A stretch of 64,000 nt of DNA from Pseudomonas atagonensis (GCF_011369485.1 NZ_VXCA01000001.1:69454-133453), one strand, 5' to 3'. Numbered from the stretch's first letter, positions 44,631 to 53,309 are shown. Translations and numbers: made by a program. The notes: generated from the letters alone by a model not told the origin.

Positions 44631-44723
44631 CCTGTGGAAGGGCGCTTGCTCCCGAAGACGGTGGTCAGACAACAACAATGTTGAATGTACCGCCCCCTTC
44701 GCGAGCAAGCCCGCTACCACAGG
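44631..44723. repeat. Chimeric REP doublet
   Basis: The left arm (CCTGTGGAAGGGCGCTTGCTCCCGAAG) is of the CTCCC type, the right arm (TTCGCGAGCAAGCCCGCTACCACAGG) of the CGCGAGCAAG type. They are thus not good complements of each other inside, though the outer ends CCTGTGG/CCACAGG still pair. It separates the ridA gene from rlhA. Confidence 0.75.
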
Positions 44724-44830
44724 TTCGGTATCGCTCTGCATGGAGCAACCTTCGGGCAGCACAGGCGTGCCGGGCGCGCGTTTCGGGGGTAGAATGCGCG
44801 CCTAACCGTGACAGCCTGACTAAAAAAACT

Positions 44831-46819
44831 ATGTCCTTGCCCAAGCATCATCTGGAATTGCTCAGCCCTGCCCGCGATGTGGCCATCGCCCGTGAGGCGA
44901 TCCTGCACGGCGCCGACGCCGTCTACATCGGCGGCCCGAGCTTCGGCGCCCGCCACAACGCCTGCAACGAAGTGAGCGAAATCGCCGATCTGGTGGAGTT
45001 CGCCCGCAAGTATCACGCGCGAATCTTCACCACCATCAACACCATCCTCCACGACAACGAACTGGAGCCGGCGCGCAAGCTGATCCATCAGTTGTACGAC
45101 GCTGGCGTCGATGCGCTGATCGTCCAGGATCTGGGCGTGATGGAGCTGGACATTCCGCCCATCGAGCTGCACGCCTCGACCCAGACCGACATCCGCACCC
45201 TTGAGCGAGCGAAGTTCCTCGATCAGGCCGGTTTCTCGCAGTTGGTTTTAGCTCGTGAGCTGAACCTGCAAGAAATTCGCGCCATCGCCGACGAAACCGA
45301 CGCCGCCATCGAATTCTTCATTCATGGCGCGTTGTGCGTGGCGTTCTCCGGGCAGTGCAACATTTCCCACGCGCAGACCGGGCGCAGCGCCAACCGTGGC
45401 GACTGCTCGCAGGCCTGCCGCTTGCCGTACACCCTTAAAGATGAAAAGGGTGGCGTAATCGCCTACGAAAAACACCTGCTGTCGATGAAAGACAACAACC
45501 AGAGCGCCAACATCCGCGCACTGGTCGAGGCCGGTGTGCGTTCGTTCAAGATCGAAGGTCGCTACAAGGACATGGGCTACGTGAAAAACATCACGGCCTA
45601 TTACCGCCAGCGCCTCGACGACGTGCTCGAAGACCGTCCGGACCTGGCCCGCGCCTCCAGCGGCCGCACCGCGCACTTCTTCCTGCCGGACCCGGAAAAG
45701 ACTTTCCACCGGGGCAGCACCGACTACTTCGTCACTGATCGCAAGATCGACATCGGCGCGTTCGACTCGCCAACCTTTACCGGCCTGCCGGTAGGCACCG
45801 TCGAGAAAGTCGGCAAGCGTGACATGCAGGTCGTGACTCACGAAGCGCTGTCCAACGGCGATGGCCTGAACGTGCTGGTCAAGCGCGAAGTGGTCGGTTT
45901 CCGCGCCAACATCGCCGAAGCCAAAGGTGAGTTCGAAGAAGACGGCGAGAAGCGCTACCGCTACCGCGTCGAGCCGAACGAAATGCCTGAAGGCCTGTTC
46001 AAGCTGCGCCCGAACCACCCGCTCAATCGCAACCTCGACCACAACTGGCAACAGGCGCTGCAAAAGACCTCTTCCGAGCGTCGTGTGGCCCTGAGCTGGA
46101 CGGCTCGCTTACGCGAAGATCAGCTGGAAATCACCGCCACCAGCGAAGAAGGCATCAGCGCCAGCGTCACCCTGAACGGGCCGTTCGGCGTGGCCAACAA
46201 ACCTGAGCAAGCGCTGGAACAGTTGCGCGATCTGCTCGGTCAGCTCGGCACCACGCAGTACCACGCCACCGACATCAAACTCGATGCGCCACAGGCGTTC
46301 TTCATCCCGAACTCGCAGCTCAAATCCCTGCGCCGTGAAGTGATCGAAGCGCTGACCGCTGCCCGTGTCGCCGCGCATCCGCGTGGCAGCCGCAAAGCCG
46401 AAACCAGCCCGCCGCCGGTGTACCCGGATTCGCACCTGACGTTCCTGGCCAACGTGTACAACCAGAAGGCCCGCGACTTCTACCACCGTCACGGCGTGAA
46501 GCTGATCGACGCCGCGTACGAAGCGCACGAAGAGCCAGGCGAAGTGCCGGTGATGATCACCAAGCACTGCCTGCGTTTCTCCTTCAATCTGTGCCCGAAA
46601 CAGGCCAAAGGCGTGACCGGTGTGCGCACCAAAGTCGCGCCGATGCAGTTGATTCACGGCGATGAAGTGCTGACGCTGAAGTTCGATTGCAAGCCGTGCG
46701 AGATGCACATCATCGGCAAGATGAAAGGCCACATCCTCAACCTGCCGCAACCGGGTAGCGTGGTCGGCCACATCAGCCCCGAAGACCTGATGAAAACCAT
46801 CCCGCGCGCACCGCACTGA
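44831..46819 (+). CDS. rlhA: 23S rRNA 5-hydroxycytidine C2501 synthase, U32 family
   Basis: The 662-residue protein has the U32 family layout: LLSPARDVAIAREAILHGAD, EFFIHGALCVAFSGQCNISH, the cluster-type cysteines in GDCSQACRLPY and, near the C-terminus, FNLCPKQAKG with KFDCKPCEMHI. A DUF3656-like region occupies 380-490. This length separates RlhA (about 650 residues) from the shorter TrhP. RlhA hydroxylates C2501 of 23S rRNA using prephenate. The start at 44831 is preceded only by an A-rich tract. Confidence 0.88.
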   Translation: MSLPKHHLELLSPARDVAIAREAILHGADAVYIGGPSFGARHNACNEVSEIADLVEFARKYHARIFTTINTILHDNELEPARKLIHQLYDAGVDALIVQDLGVMELDIPPIELHASTQTDIRTLERAKFLDQAGFSQLVLARELNLQEIRAIADETDAAIEFFIHGALCVAFSGQCNISHAQTGRSANRGDCSQACRLPYTLKDEKGGVIAYEKHLLSMKDNNQSANIRALVEAGVRSFKIEGRYKDMGYVKNITAYYRQRLDDVLEDRPDLARASSGRTAHFFLPDPEKTFHRGSTDYFVTDRKIDIGAFDSPTFTGLPVGTVEKVGKRDMQVVTHEALSNGDGLNVLVKREVVGFRANIAEAKGEFEEDGEKRYRYRVEPNEMPEGLFKLRPNHPLNRNLDHNWQQALQKTSSERRVALSWTARLREDQLEITATSEEGISASVTLNGPFGVANKPEQALEQLRDLLGQLGTTQYHATDIKLDAPQAFFIPNSQLKSLRREVIEALTAARVAAHPRGSRKAETSPPPVYPDSHLTFLANVYNQKARDFYHRHGVKLIDAAYEAHEEPGEVPVMITKHCLRFSFNLCPKQAKGVTGVRTKVAPMQLIHGDEVLTLKFDCKPCEMHIIGKMKGHILNLPQPGSVVGHISPEDLMKTIPRAPH

Positions 46820-46823
46820 GTGG

Positions 46824-46854
46824 TTGGCGGGTACGGCGCTCCGGCGCCGTACCC
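46824..46854 (+). terminator. Strong hairpin after rlhA
   Basis: GGGTACGGCGC-TCCG-GCGCCGTACCC is a perfect 11-bp stem, extended by GGC/GCC, starting five bases after the rlhA stop. It has no T tract and may cap the 3' end or work with the following terminator. Confidence 0.5.
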
Positions 46855-46891
46855 GCCTGCCCCGCTTCGCGGCGCGACAAATCGCAGGCAT

Positions 46892-46929
46892 AAAAAAACG
46901 CCAACTTCTTGCGAAGTTGGCGTTTTTTT
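46892..46929. terminator. Bidirectional rho-independent terminator
   Basis: AAAAAAACGCCAACTTC-TTGC-GAAGTTGGCGTTTTTTT: a 10-bp GC-containing stem flanked by A and T runs on either side. It serves rlhA on the plus strand and tRNA-Gln on the minus strand. Confidence 0.9.
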
Positions 46930-46935
46930 CGAATA

Positions 46936-47010
46936 TGGCAGGGGCGGCTGGATTCGAACCAACGCATGGCAGGATCAAAACCTGCTGCCTTACCGCTTGG
47001 CGACGCCCCT
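46936..47010 (-). tRNA. tRNA-Gln(TTG)
   Basis: A 75-nt tRNA with encoded CCA. AGGGGCG pairs with CGCCCCT in the acceptor stem; the anticodon loop reads TTTTGAT (anticodon TTG) and the T loop is GTTCGAATC. It reads CAA codons (and CAG by wobble). Confidence 0.95.
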
Positions 47011-47058
47011 ACTGCTCTTTCCAGCGCCTCGTTGAGGTTTGCTGTGAGAACGGGGCGC

Positions 47059-47087
47059 AATTTACCAAGGTTTTTTTACTTTGTGAA
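47059..47087 (-). promoter_or_regulatory. Sigma-70 promoter of tRNA-Gln
   Basis: On the minus strand TTCACA (-35, five of six) and TAAATT (-10, four of six) are 17 bp apart. The start of transcription would fall about 40 bp before the mature tRNA 5' end. The rest of the 317-bp gap up to the hydrolase gene shows only AT-rich sequence. Confidence 0.5.
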
Positions 47088-47327
47088 GCACGAAGTGAAA
47101 TATTTTTTGTTTTAAAACAGCGACTTATTATTTTGGCTGGATTCCGGCCATGATCTGCCCGTTTGGCGCTGTGTATCACACTGTGTACGAACGCCGCCGC
47201 GATACATCGCCATTCAACTACGCCCCTCTCCGACACAGACCAGATACGTCCCCGCGTTCAAATGCCCTCAAGGTTTGAAGGATTCATTCGGAACCCTTGG
47301 CCAAAGGCTCGCACAGGAGACGTCACC

Positions 47328-48356
47328 ATGAAGATGGCACTGCACACCCGCAAAACCGCTTTCGGACTTTCGATGCTGGCGCTGTCGTTGTTCGGCGCTT
47401 TTGGCACGGCTCAGGCACAAACCACTGAACCTGCTGCGGTCAGCTATTCGGCGCCCTCGCCCTTCGGCCCGTTGAAACATGTCAAGGCTGGTGTGCTCGA
47501 CGTGGCCTACGCCGAAACCGGCCCGGCCGATGGCCCGGTGGTGATTCTGCTGCACGGCTGGCCCTACGACATTCACAGCTACGACGAGGTCGCGCCGTTG
47601 CTGGCAGCCAAGGGTTATCGCGTGCTGATGCCGTATGCGCGGGGTTATGGCGATACGCAGTTCCTCTCCAAAGACACCCTGCGCAACGGCCAACCGGCGG
47701 CGCTGGCCAGTGACGTCATCGATTTCATGGACGCGCTGCAGATCAAGCAAGCGGTGCTCGGCGGGTATGACTGGGGCGCACGTTCGGCGGACATCGTCTC
47801 GGCGCTGTGGCCGGAACGGGTCAAGGCGCTGGTCTCGGTCAGCGGTTACCTGATCGGCAACCAGGCCGCTGGCAAGAATCCGCTGCCGCCCAAGGCTGAA
47901 TTGCAGTGGTGGTATCAGTTCTACTTCGCCACCGACCGTGGTCGCGCCGGTTACGAGAAGAACACTCACGACTTCGCCAAGCTGATCTGGCAACTGGCTT
48001 CACCGCAGTGGAAATTCGACGACGCCACGTTCGACCGCTCCGCCAAAGCCCTGGAGAACCCGGATCACGTCGACATCACCGTGTTCAACTACCGCTGGCG
48101 TCTGGGCCTGGTGCAGGGCGAAGCGAAATACGCCGCACTGGAACAGAAACTGGCCACCGCGCCGTCGATCAGCGTGCCGACCATCACCCTTGAAGGCGAC
48201 GCCAACGGCGCACCGCACCCGGCGCCCGAGGATTACGCCAAACGCTTCACCGGCAAGTATCAGTTCCGCTTGATCAACGGCGGGATTGGTCACAACTTGC
48301 CGCAGGAAGATCCGCAGGCGTTTGCCAAGGCTGTGATCGACGCCGATCATCTGTAA
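47328..48356 (+). CDS. Secreted alpha/beta hydrolase, epoxide hydrolase/haloalkane dehalogenase-like
   Basis: The 342-residue protein has a signal peptide (1-30, AQA). The oxyanion HGWP motif (LLHGWPYDIHSYDE) and an Asp nucleophile at 148 (GGYDWGARS, the Asp-Trp-Gly elbow of epoxide hydrolases) are visible, with a candidate acid in LEGDANG and the histidine in GGIGHNLPQE. It is probably periplasmic. CIF-type (exported epoxide hydrolase) function is one possibility, but the substrate is not known. CAGGAG precedes the ATG at 47328. It is monocistronic. Confidence 0.85.
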   Translation: MKMALHTRKTAFGLSMLALSLFGAFGTAQAQTTEPAAVSYSAPSPFGPLKHVKAGVLDVAYAETGPADGPVVILLHGWPYDIHSYDEVAPLLAAKGYRVLMPYARGYGDTQFLSKDTLRNGQPAALASDVIDFMDALQIKQAVLGGYDWGARSADIVSALWPERVKALVSVSGYLIGNQAAGKNPLPPKAELQWWYQFYFATDRGRAGYEKNTHDFAKLIWQLASPQWKFDDATFDRSAKALENPDHVDITVFNYRWRLGLVQGEAKYAALEQKLATAPSISVPTITLEGDANGAPHPAPEDYAKRFTGKYQFRLINGGIGHNLPQEDPQAFAKAVIDADHL

Positions 48357-48462
48357 ACAAAAAAGCACTCAGCAGCAAACGCTGGCTGTTTGATGGTGGG
48401 GTTGAGGCTCAAGGGATGGTCAGATGCGGTGTAAGAGTTTTGCAGATTCTTTGTCTGAACTG

Positions 48463-48537
48463 GCGTCATCGCGAGCAGGCTCACTCCTACAGGAGACCGC
48501 ATTCCAAATGTAGGAGTGAGCCTGCTCGCGATGACGC
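48463..48537. repeat. REP-like inverted repeat, GCGTCATCGCGAGCAGGCTC type
   Basis: GCGTCATCGCGAGCAGGCTCACTCCTAC and its complement enclose about 20 bp. It differs from the GGCTTGCTC repeats of the rest of the window, although both contain a CGCGAGCA core. It lies between the hydrolase gene and the DUF6124 pair. Confidence 0.8.
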
Positions 48538-48574
48538 TTGACCAGACACCCACAAGCCTGACTAACGTGCGTGA

Positions 48575-48874
48575 TTACTCGGTTGGCACAACAAGATCCA
48601 ACGCCTTGTTCACCGCCAACTCTCCCAACATGACCACTTGCGCAATGCCCAGCAGCGTATGGCGGTGTGATCCTTCTAGCACCCCGGCAAAATTGCCGAG
48701 CATGACCGAGGCAGACGCCAAGGATCCGCAAGCATTGGTCAGCAACGACTCGGTGTCTGCATGCGGGTTGGCCATGAACAGAGCGTTGGGCGTGTAGGGT
48801 GTGGCCATGATCGCGGCAGGCAACAGGTAATGGTCAAGCGCACTCGCGGATGCTTCCGTGCAATGAGGAGGCAC
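48575..48874 (-). CDS. DUF6124-like protein, N-terminally shortened copy
   Basis: The 99-residue product has the DUF6124 core: a helical segment (EASASALDHYLLPAAIM), a region TESLLTNACGSLASASVMLG, and the ending HRHTLLGIAQVVMLGELAVNKALD. It lacks the MFKxTPNPP-type N-terminus of the family and begins from a weak GTG at 48874, so it is either a shortened copy or uses another start. It lies 25 bp after the stop of the longer copy and is probably co-transcribed with it. The function of DUF6124 is unknown. Confidence 0.6.
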   Translation of the reverse strand: MPPHCTEASASALDHYLLPAAIMATPYTPNALFMANPHADTESLLTNACGSLASASVMLGNFAGVLEGSHRHTLLGIAQVVMLGELAVNKALDLVVPTE

Positions 48875-48899
48875 GCCCCCTCACCCATCTGCACCGCGA

Positions 48900-49265
48900 C
48901 TAATGCGGCAAGCGCTGGTTGTCCAGGACTCGACCCACGACCAACTCACTGAGCATGATCACCTGTTGCAGGATCAGCATCTTTCGGCGCTGCGAAATGT
49001 CTATCGAATCTGCGAGTTCACGCGCCATGTCACTGGCAGAGGACAACGTTTCAGTCGCCTCGACGAGCAGCGTTTCGTCATCCACCGTGGGGGCGACGAG
49101 GTAGATCCTGCCGGTCTTGCGGGTGGGGATTGAGGTCTTTAGTGCTGAAGGATTGAGATAGAAGTTGATGGCGCGTTCTGTGGCCTCTTTGATGTTCTGA
49201 GGTTCGAGCGCGGCGTCGTAGGGGATTGGGTCGGATTCTGGTGGGTTGGGCGTAATTTTGAACAT
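48900..49265 (-). CDS. DUF6124 family protein
   Basis: A 121-residue protein with the typical start MFKITPNPPESDPIPYD, a helical segment (ERAINFYLNPSA), a middle region VDDETLLVEATETLSSASDM and the C-terminal helix RKMLILQQVIMLSELVVGRVLDN. The ATG at 49265 is eight bases after AGGTG; an upstream in-frame GTG is less likely. The family occurs often in tandem in Pseudomonas genomes and has no known function. A hairpin-rich leader precedes it. Confidence 0.75.
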   Translation of the reverse strand: MFKITPNPPESDPIPYDAALEPQNIKEATERAINFYLNPSALKTSIPTRKTGRIYLVAPTVDDETLLVEATETLSSASDMARELADSIDISQRRKMLILQQVIMLSELVVGRVLDNQRLPH

Positions 49266-49565
49266 AAATGACACCTGTTTTAAAAGATAAAAGGAGCCAT
49301 CACTCTCGCTACCAAACGAAGGGTGGCGGCCATTTGTGGGTTGGTAGACCGGTCAAAACAGTAAACCCGGCGCTCCCGAGGGAGCCCCACGCATGGCCAC
49401 CATATAAATCTCAGCCTTAAAAAACGAGGCTGCACATGGCGACGCAATAACTGTAAATGAAGCGGGCTACCAAACCCGACCACTGTTTTTTTGCAGTGAC
49501 AAGGAAACGATACAGCCCGCCTCAAGCCGCGTAAGCCGGCGGATTCTGGCGTACGCGTAGGCAAC
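49266..49565 (-). ncRNA. Candidate structured leader RNA upstream of the DUF6124 genes
   Basis: About 300 bp before the DUF6124 start contain at least four short perfect or near-perfect hairpins: 49369-49386 (GGCGCTCCC/GGGAGCC), 49412-49432 (CAGCCT/AGGCTG), 49463-49478 (CGGG/CCCG) and 49481-49498 (CACTG/CAGTG). GGGTTGGTAG at 49338 can also pair with CTACCAAACCC at 49467 over a distance. One minus-strand frame is open for 94 codons, but its composition (Arg, Trp, His, Cys-rich) looks unlike a protein. A cis-acting RNA or small RNA is a better reading. No known Rfam family is recognised. Confidence 0.4.
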
Positions 49566-49751
49566 GGCGCAAGGTTTTGTAGCCGTTATGGCGTAACAGT
49601 GCGTGTAAGTTAAACGGGTGTGCGTAACGATGTTTAAACACTGTGGCCGAGGTGCGGAATTACTCGCAAAGGGCTGCGCAGCAGCCTAATCAGAGATGTT
49701 TTCCAAGCCCCTGAAAGAGCTGCGGCGCGGTGCGCTCATGAGCGGCGAGGA

Positions 49752-50915
49752 TCAGGGCACAGGTTGAGGCTCGACGGGTTTCAGCAGGTCGCCTGAAAGG
49801 ATCTCAAAGATGCAAAACTCGTCGGGATCCCGGGAAGTATCGGCCTTGATCCTTGCCAGACTTTTCGCAATGTTAGCCGCCTGCACTTCGCCAACCTCAA
49901 GTTCCTCGACGAGGAAATACTCGAGCGCTGTTTGCTCATCAGACTTATAGGCAAGCTCGACAGCGTTTTCGAAGAGCTTCATATCTGGCTGTCGAGTGAT
50001 TTCCTCACAACCCGCTTCCAACGGCCAATCATCCAGAGATCTGATGAGGTGGCTATAGATATCCGCCAACTCACCCAGCAACGCGATCGATTGAGGATAG
50101 CTAGCACTAATCCAAGGCTTGTCAGTTTCCAGGGAATAGGTGATTCCGTTACAGGTGATCTGGAGCGGAGCCTTTCGATGATAGCCTGCGTTATGCACCG
50201 TATTCCGGCAGGCACCCAAGAACTGAATGATGTTCTTGTCGTGTTTGATGTCCCGCCCGTATTTTTGCTGGTCGACCATTTTGTAAAGTGCGTTAATCTT
50301 GTCCGGGATAGATCGGTGAGGGCCGCGCACCTCCAGAATTTCGTTCAGGTACTTCGACCTATCCTCGTCTGAGTTCGATTCGCTATGTCGCTTGAGCAAC
50401 CCGATGAACTTATCCTTCCGGCTTTTTTCGTAATCCGCTTCCAACCTTTCAGCGTAGCCGTCGTAGAGCTTCGTAATCCAGTGTTCGAAGCAGGAATACG
50501 CCGAAACGGTGAAGTCCAGCATCAGGCTCCCCACCATTCCATTGATACGACCGGAGAAAAGCGCTCTGATATCCGACAACGACGCATTGAAATCGTCATG
50601 TTCCAGATTGGCCCCCTTTCCATCGACCTGTACACGAGGGGTCAAATGTCGCTCTTCAAGCATCTCAACCAACAACTCAGAGCATAAGTGTCTCGCAGCG
50701 GTGTTGGACAATTCTTCATTCATCATGAAAACGATCGGCAGGTCGCAAACATCCCTGAGGTGCGAGTAGTAGTTATGCACCATAAAAAACGGCAGGCGGT
50801 TCTTGTTGATCTGGTAATTGCCGCGCAGCGTGTGCTTTTCCAAGATAATGGCTTTGTTCTTCAAGGCCAGGAAGGCAGCAATTATCAGTTTGTGATTGCT
50901 ATCGAAAGTACTCAT
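49752..50915 (-). CDS. Orphan hypothetical protein with a HEPN-like RN-x-x-H motif
   Basis: This 387-residue protein has no signal or membrane part. Residues 110-250 look helical and include the motif CRNTVHNAGYH (Arg237, Asn238, His241), similar to the RN-xx-H catalytic motif of HEPN RNases, though the usual spacing is one residue longer. SCFEHWITKLYDGYAERLEA precedes it. The base composition is AT-richer than its neighbours, suggesting acquisition. CAGGAG precedes the ATG at 50915. It has no obvious partner (no nucleotidyltransferase or toxin-antitoxin mate), so a defence or stress RNase role is only a guess. Confidence 0.6.
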   Translation of the reverse strand: MSTFDSNHKLIIAAFLALKNKAIILEKHTLRGNYQINKNRLPFFMVHNYYSHLRDVCDLPIVFMMNEELSNTAARHLCSELLVEMLEERHLTPRVQVDGKGANLEHDDFNASLSDIRALFSGRINGMVGSLMLDFTVSAYSCFEHWITKLYDGYAERLEADYEKSRKDKFIGLLKRHSESNSDEDRSKYLNEILEVRGPHRSIPDKINALYKMVDQQKYGRDIKHDKNIIQFLGACRNTVHNAGYHRKAPLQITCNGITYSLETDKPWISASYPQSIALLGELADIYSHLIRSLDDWPLEAGCEEITRQPDMKLFENAVELAYKSDEQTALEYFLVEELEVGEVQAANIAKSLARIKADTSRDPDEFCIFEILSGDLLKPVEPQPVP

Positions 50916-51065
50916 CTGAACTCCTGTTCTAGATTGCTCATGGTTGACGTATTGCGCGGACCGGGCGATCCGCACAATCAAGGCATTGTGACATCACTTT
51001 TAGGATGTATGCCACCGACTGCGTCTGCTGGCTCTCCGATAAGGGCTCCCAACACGACACTAGCG

Positions 51066-52088
51066 CTATTTGACCAGCCGTTTTTCCTTCGACGGCCGAT
51101 AACCGAAATACGAGCTGTAGCACTTGCTGAAATGGCTCGGCGAAACAAACCCGCAAGCCACCAGCACTTCCACTTGCGACAACTCAGTGTGTTGCAGCAA
51201 GCGCCGCGCTTCGGTGATGCGCAGTTCCAGGTAATAGCGTTGCGGCGTCGTGCCGAGTTGTTCCTTGAACAAGCGCTCCAACTGGCGTCGAGAGCGACCG
51301 GCGTAAACCGCCAGTTGTTCTAGCTCCAGCGGTTCCTCCAGATTGGCATCCATCAACTTCACAACTTCACGCAACGGCGCACTGACGCAGATGTTTTCAT
51401 CCGGTTTGATCCGCCGATAACGCGACTCCTCGAACGCCAGAATGTCTTCAATACCCTCGACCAGCGCCTTGCCGTGCAAACCTTTGATCCAGTCCAGTGC
51501 CATGTGAAAAGCCCCGGACGGGCTCGACGCGGTGAGCCGGTCGCGATCGATCACGTAAGGCTCGCTGCTGACCTGGGTGGACTTGGCGATTTCAGTGAGC
51601 GCCGGGCGATGTTCCGGGTGGATCGCGCAGCGGTAGCCATCGAGCAATCCGGCGCGGCCGAGGAACCACGCGCCGTTCCACAAACCGGCGAGGGACACGC
51701 CCCGCTCCGCCGCCGCCCGCAACAAACCGATCAGCTCATCCGTTGCCTTCAGCTCGGTTCGATAACCACCGCACACCACCAGCAAATCCAGTTCCTGAAG
51801 CGCCGCCAGATCAATCCGTGCGTCCGGGCGAATGACCAGGCCCAGATCGCTGATCACCTCGGCTTCGCTCAAGCCGAACGTGCGCGACGCAAACAGCTCG
51901 GCGCGCAACAGGTTGGCGGTGATGATGGTGTCCAGCGCCTGGGTGAAGGCCGGCAGCGAAAAGTGTTCGAGCAGCAGGAAACCGGTGCGCGTCATGCGGG
52001 TGTCAGCCGATTGCTCATTCAAATAGCGGAGGTTTTTCCCCTTCATGCCTCCGCTGAATTGGCGTCGTTCGATCAAGGTCAGGTCCAT
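51066..52088 (-). CDS. GlxA family transcriptional regulator (DJ-1/PfpI-like domain + AraC HTH)
   Basis: The 340-residue regulator has an N-terminal DJ-1/PfpI-like domain (about 32-200, GFLLLEHFSLPAFTQALDTI, LVVCGGY, LAGLWNGAWFLGRAGLLDG) and a C-terminal AraC domain (about 235-335, LEQLAVYAGRSRRQLERLFK and GFVSPSHFSKCYSSYFG). ArgR/GlxA relatives control arginine, betaine or carnitine genes. It lies 50 bp after the Tat-deiminase gene on the same strand and may be the operon's regulator. Starts at 52088, 52046 and the Met at residue 32 are all possible; none has a convincing ribosome site. Confidence 0.82.
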   Translation of the reverse strand: MDLTLIERRQFSGGMKGKNLRYLNEQSADTRMTRTGFLLLEHFSLPAFTQALDTIITANLLRAELFASRTFGLSEAEVISDLGLVIRPDARIDLAALQELDLLVVCGGYRTELKATDELIGLLRAAAERGVSLAGLWNGAWFLGRAGLLDGYRCAIHPEHRPALTEIAKSTQVSSEPYVIDRDRLTASSPSGAFHMALDWIKGLHGKALVEGIEDILAFEESRYRRIKPDENICVSAPLREVVKLMDANLEEPLELEQLAVYAGRSRRQLERLFKEQLGTTPQRYYLELRITEARRLLQHTELSQVEVLVACGFVSPSHFSKCYSSYFGYRPSKEKRLVK

Positions 52089-52138
52089 CGGTCATGTTGT
52101 TATCCGCCGATAGTTGGCCCGATCCGCCGCAGAGTCAA

Positions 52139-53257
52139 TCACGCCTGTGGCTGGTGACTGGTTACGCAGTGAATCCCGCCGCCACCGGCAGCAATCGCGT
52201 CGATGTTGAGCTGGACGATTTCTCGATCCGGATACAGCTTGGCCAGCAGGTCAAAGGCCTTTTTGTCCGCCGCTTTGTCGCCGAATTCCGGGGCGATGAT
52301 CGCGCCGTTGATCACGAAGTAGTTGATGTAGCCGGCAGCGAAATCCGGGTTGTTCTTGTTGAATTTGGTGTTACGCGGTTTCAGCGGCGGCGAAATTGTA
52401 TGAATCTGCAGCTTGCGGCCATCGGCGTCGGTGGCGTTCCTGAGGATTTCCAGGTGCGCCAGCGTGACCTTGTGATCGTAGGATTCAGGGTCGGTGTCGA
52501 GGTTGGCGATCACCACACCCGGCTTGATGAAGCGCGCATAGAAATCGACGTGAGCGTCGGTGATGTCTTTGCCCTTGATGCCCGGCAGCCAGATGATTTT
52601 GCGCAGGCCCAGGCGCTCCTTCAGTTCTGCCTCGACGTCGGCCTTGCTCCAGTCGGGGTTGCGATTGCGGTTGATCCAGCTGCTCTCGGTCATGATTCCG
52701 GTGCCGTGGCCGTCGACTTCGATGCCGCCACCCTCGCCCACCAGCTCAGTGCGGATGTAAGTGGCTTGCGCGTCATCGGCTACCAGCGCGGCGATTTGTG
52801 CGTCTTTGCTGTGTTGCTGCTTGTCGCCCCAACCATTGAAGTTGAAGTCGACGGCACCGAGGCCACCCTTGTCGTCGATGACGAAGTTGGCGCCGATGTC
52901 ACGCATCCAGATATCGTCGAGCGCGGCGGTCACGTAGGTGATGTTGCGGGTGCCGCAAAACTCTTCGGCGAGGCTGCGCTCGTTCTTGCGGCAGAACACC
53001 GTGACCGGTTCATAACGGGCGATGGCGCGGGCGATGCGACCGAGGGCTTCCTGGACGTCTTCGGTGAAGTCTTCCCAGATCGCATCCTGCGCGCCGAAGG
53101 CGATGTAGGCGCGCTCGTGTTTGTCGCCCTCGTCGGGCATGAACCAGCGCCCCTGCGCGGCGGCCAGCACGCTGCCCGGCAGGCCGAGGCCCATGACCGC
53201 GGCGCTGACACCGGCGAGTACCGAGGCCTGTTTGATGAATTCGCGACGTGTCGTCAT
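52139..53257 (-). CDS. Tat-exported agmatine deiminase family protein
   Basis: A 372-residue agmatine deiminase/peptidylarginine deiminase-fold enzyme with a Tat signal (TRREFIKQASVLAG...). Family residues are in place: ALDDIWMRDIGANFV, EGGGIEVDG, and the catalytic Cys364 in GGGGIHCVTSHQPQ. It would convert agmatine to N-carbamoylputrescine in the periplasm. It follows the polyamine-binding-protein gene after 52 bp, with a hairpin between them. It is a paralog of the cytosolic AguA at 55327, with only moderate similarity. Periplasmic location is inferred from the signal. Confidence 0.85.
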   Translation of the reverse strand: MTTRREFIKQASVLAGVSAAVMGLGLPGSVLAAAQGRWFMPDEGDKHERAYIAFGAQDAIWEDFTEDVQEALGRIARAIARYEPVTVFCRKNERSLAEEFCGTRNITYVTAALDDIWMRDIGANFVIDDKGGLGAVDFNFNGWGDKQQHSKDAQIAALVADDAQATYIRTELVGEGGGIEVDGHGTGIMTESSWINRNRNPDWSKADVEAELKERLGLRKIIWLPGIKGKDITDAHVDFYARFIKPGVVIANLDTDPESYDHKVTLAHLEILRNATDADGRKLQIHTISPPLKPRNTKFNKNNPDFAAGYINYFVINGAIIAPEFGDKAADKKAFDLLAKLYPDREIVQLNIDAIAAGGGGIHCVTSHQPQA

Positions 53258-53282
53258 GTGGGTTTTCCTGAGTAACGGTGAA

Positions 53283-53304
53283 GGCCGGCGATGGCTCGCC
53301 GGCC
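53283..53304 (-). other. Intercistronic hairpin in the agmatine operon
   Basis: GGCCGGCGA-TGGC-TCGCCGGCC is a perfect 9-bp GC-rich stem in the gap between the binding-protein gene and the Tat-deiminase gene. There is no T tract. It may stabilise the upstream mRNA (common after binding-protein genes) or reduce downstream expression. Confidence 0.55.
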
Positions 53305-53309
53305 GTGGA

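Noticed and set aside
46773..47236. Open frames over tRNA-Gln and the rlhA terminator
   Set aside because: They cross a tRNA and a terminator and show no family match.
49280..49564. 94-codon minus frame upstream of DUF6124 as a protein gene
   Set aside because: Its composition is unlike a protein and it covers the hairpins; a structured RNA explains it better.
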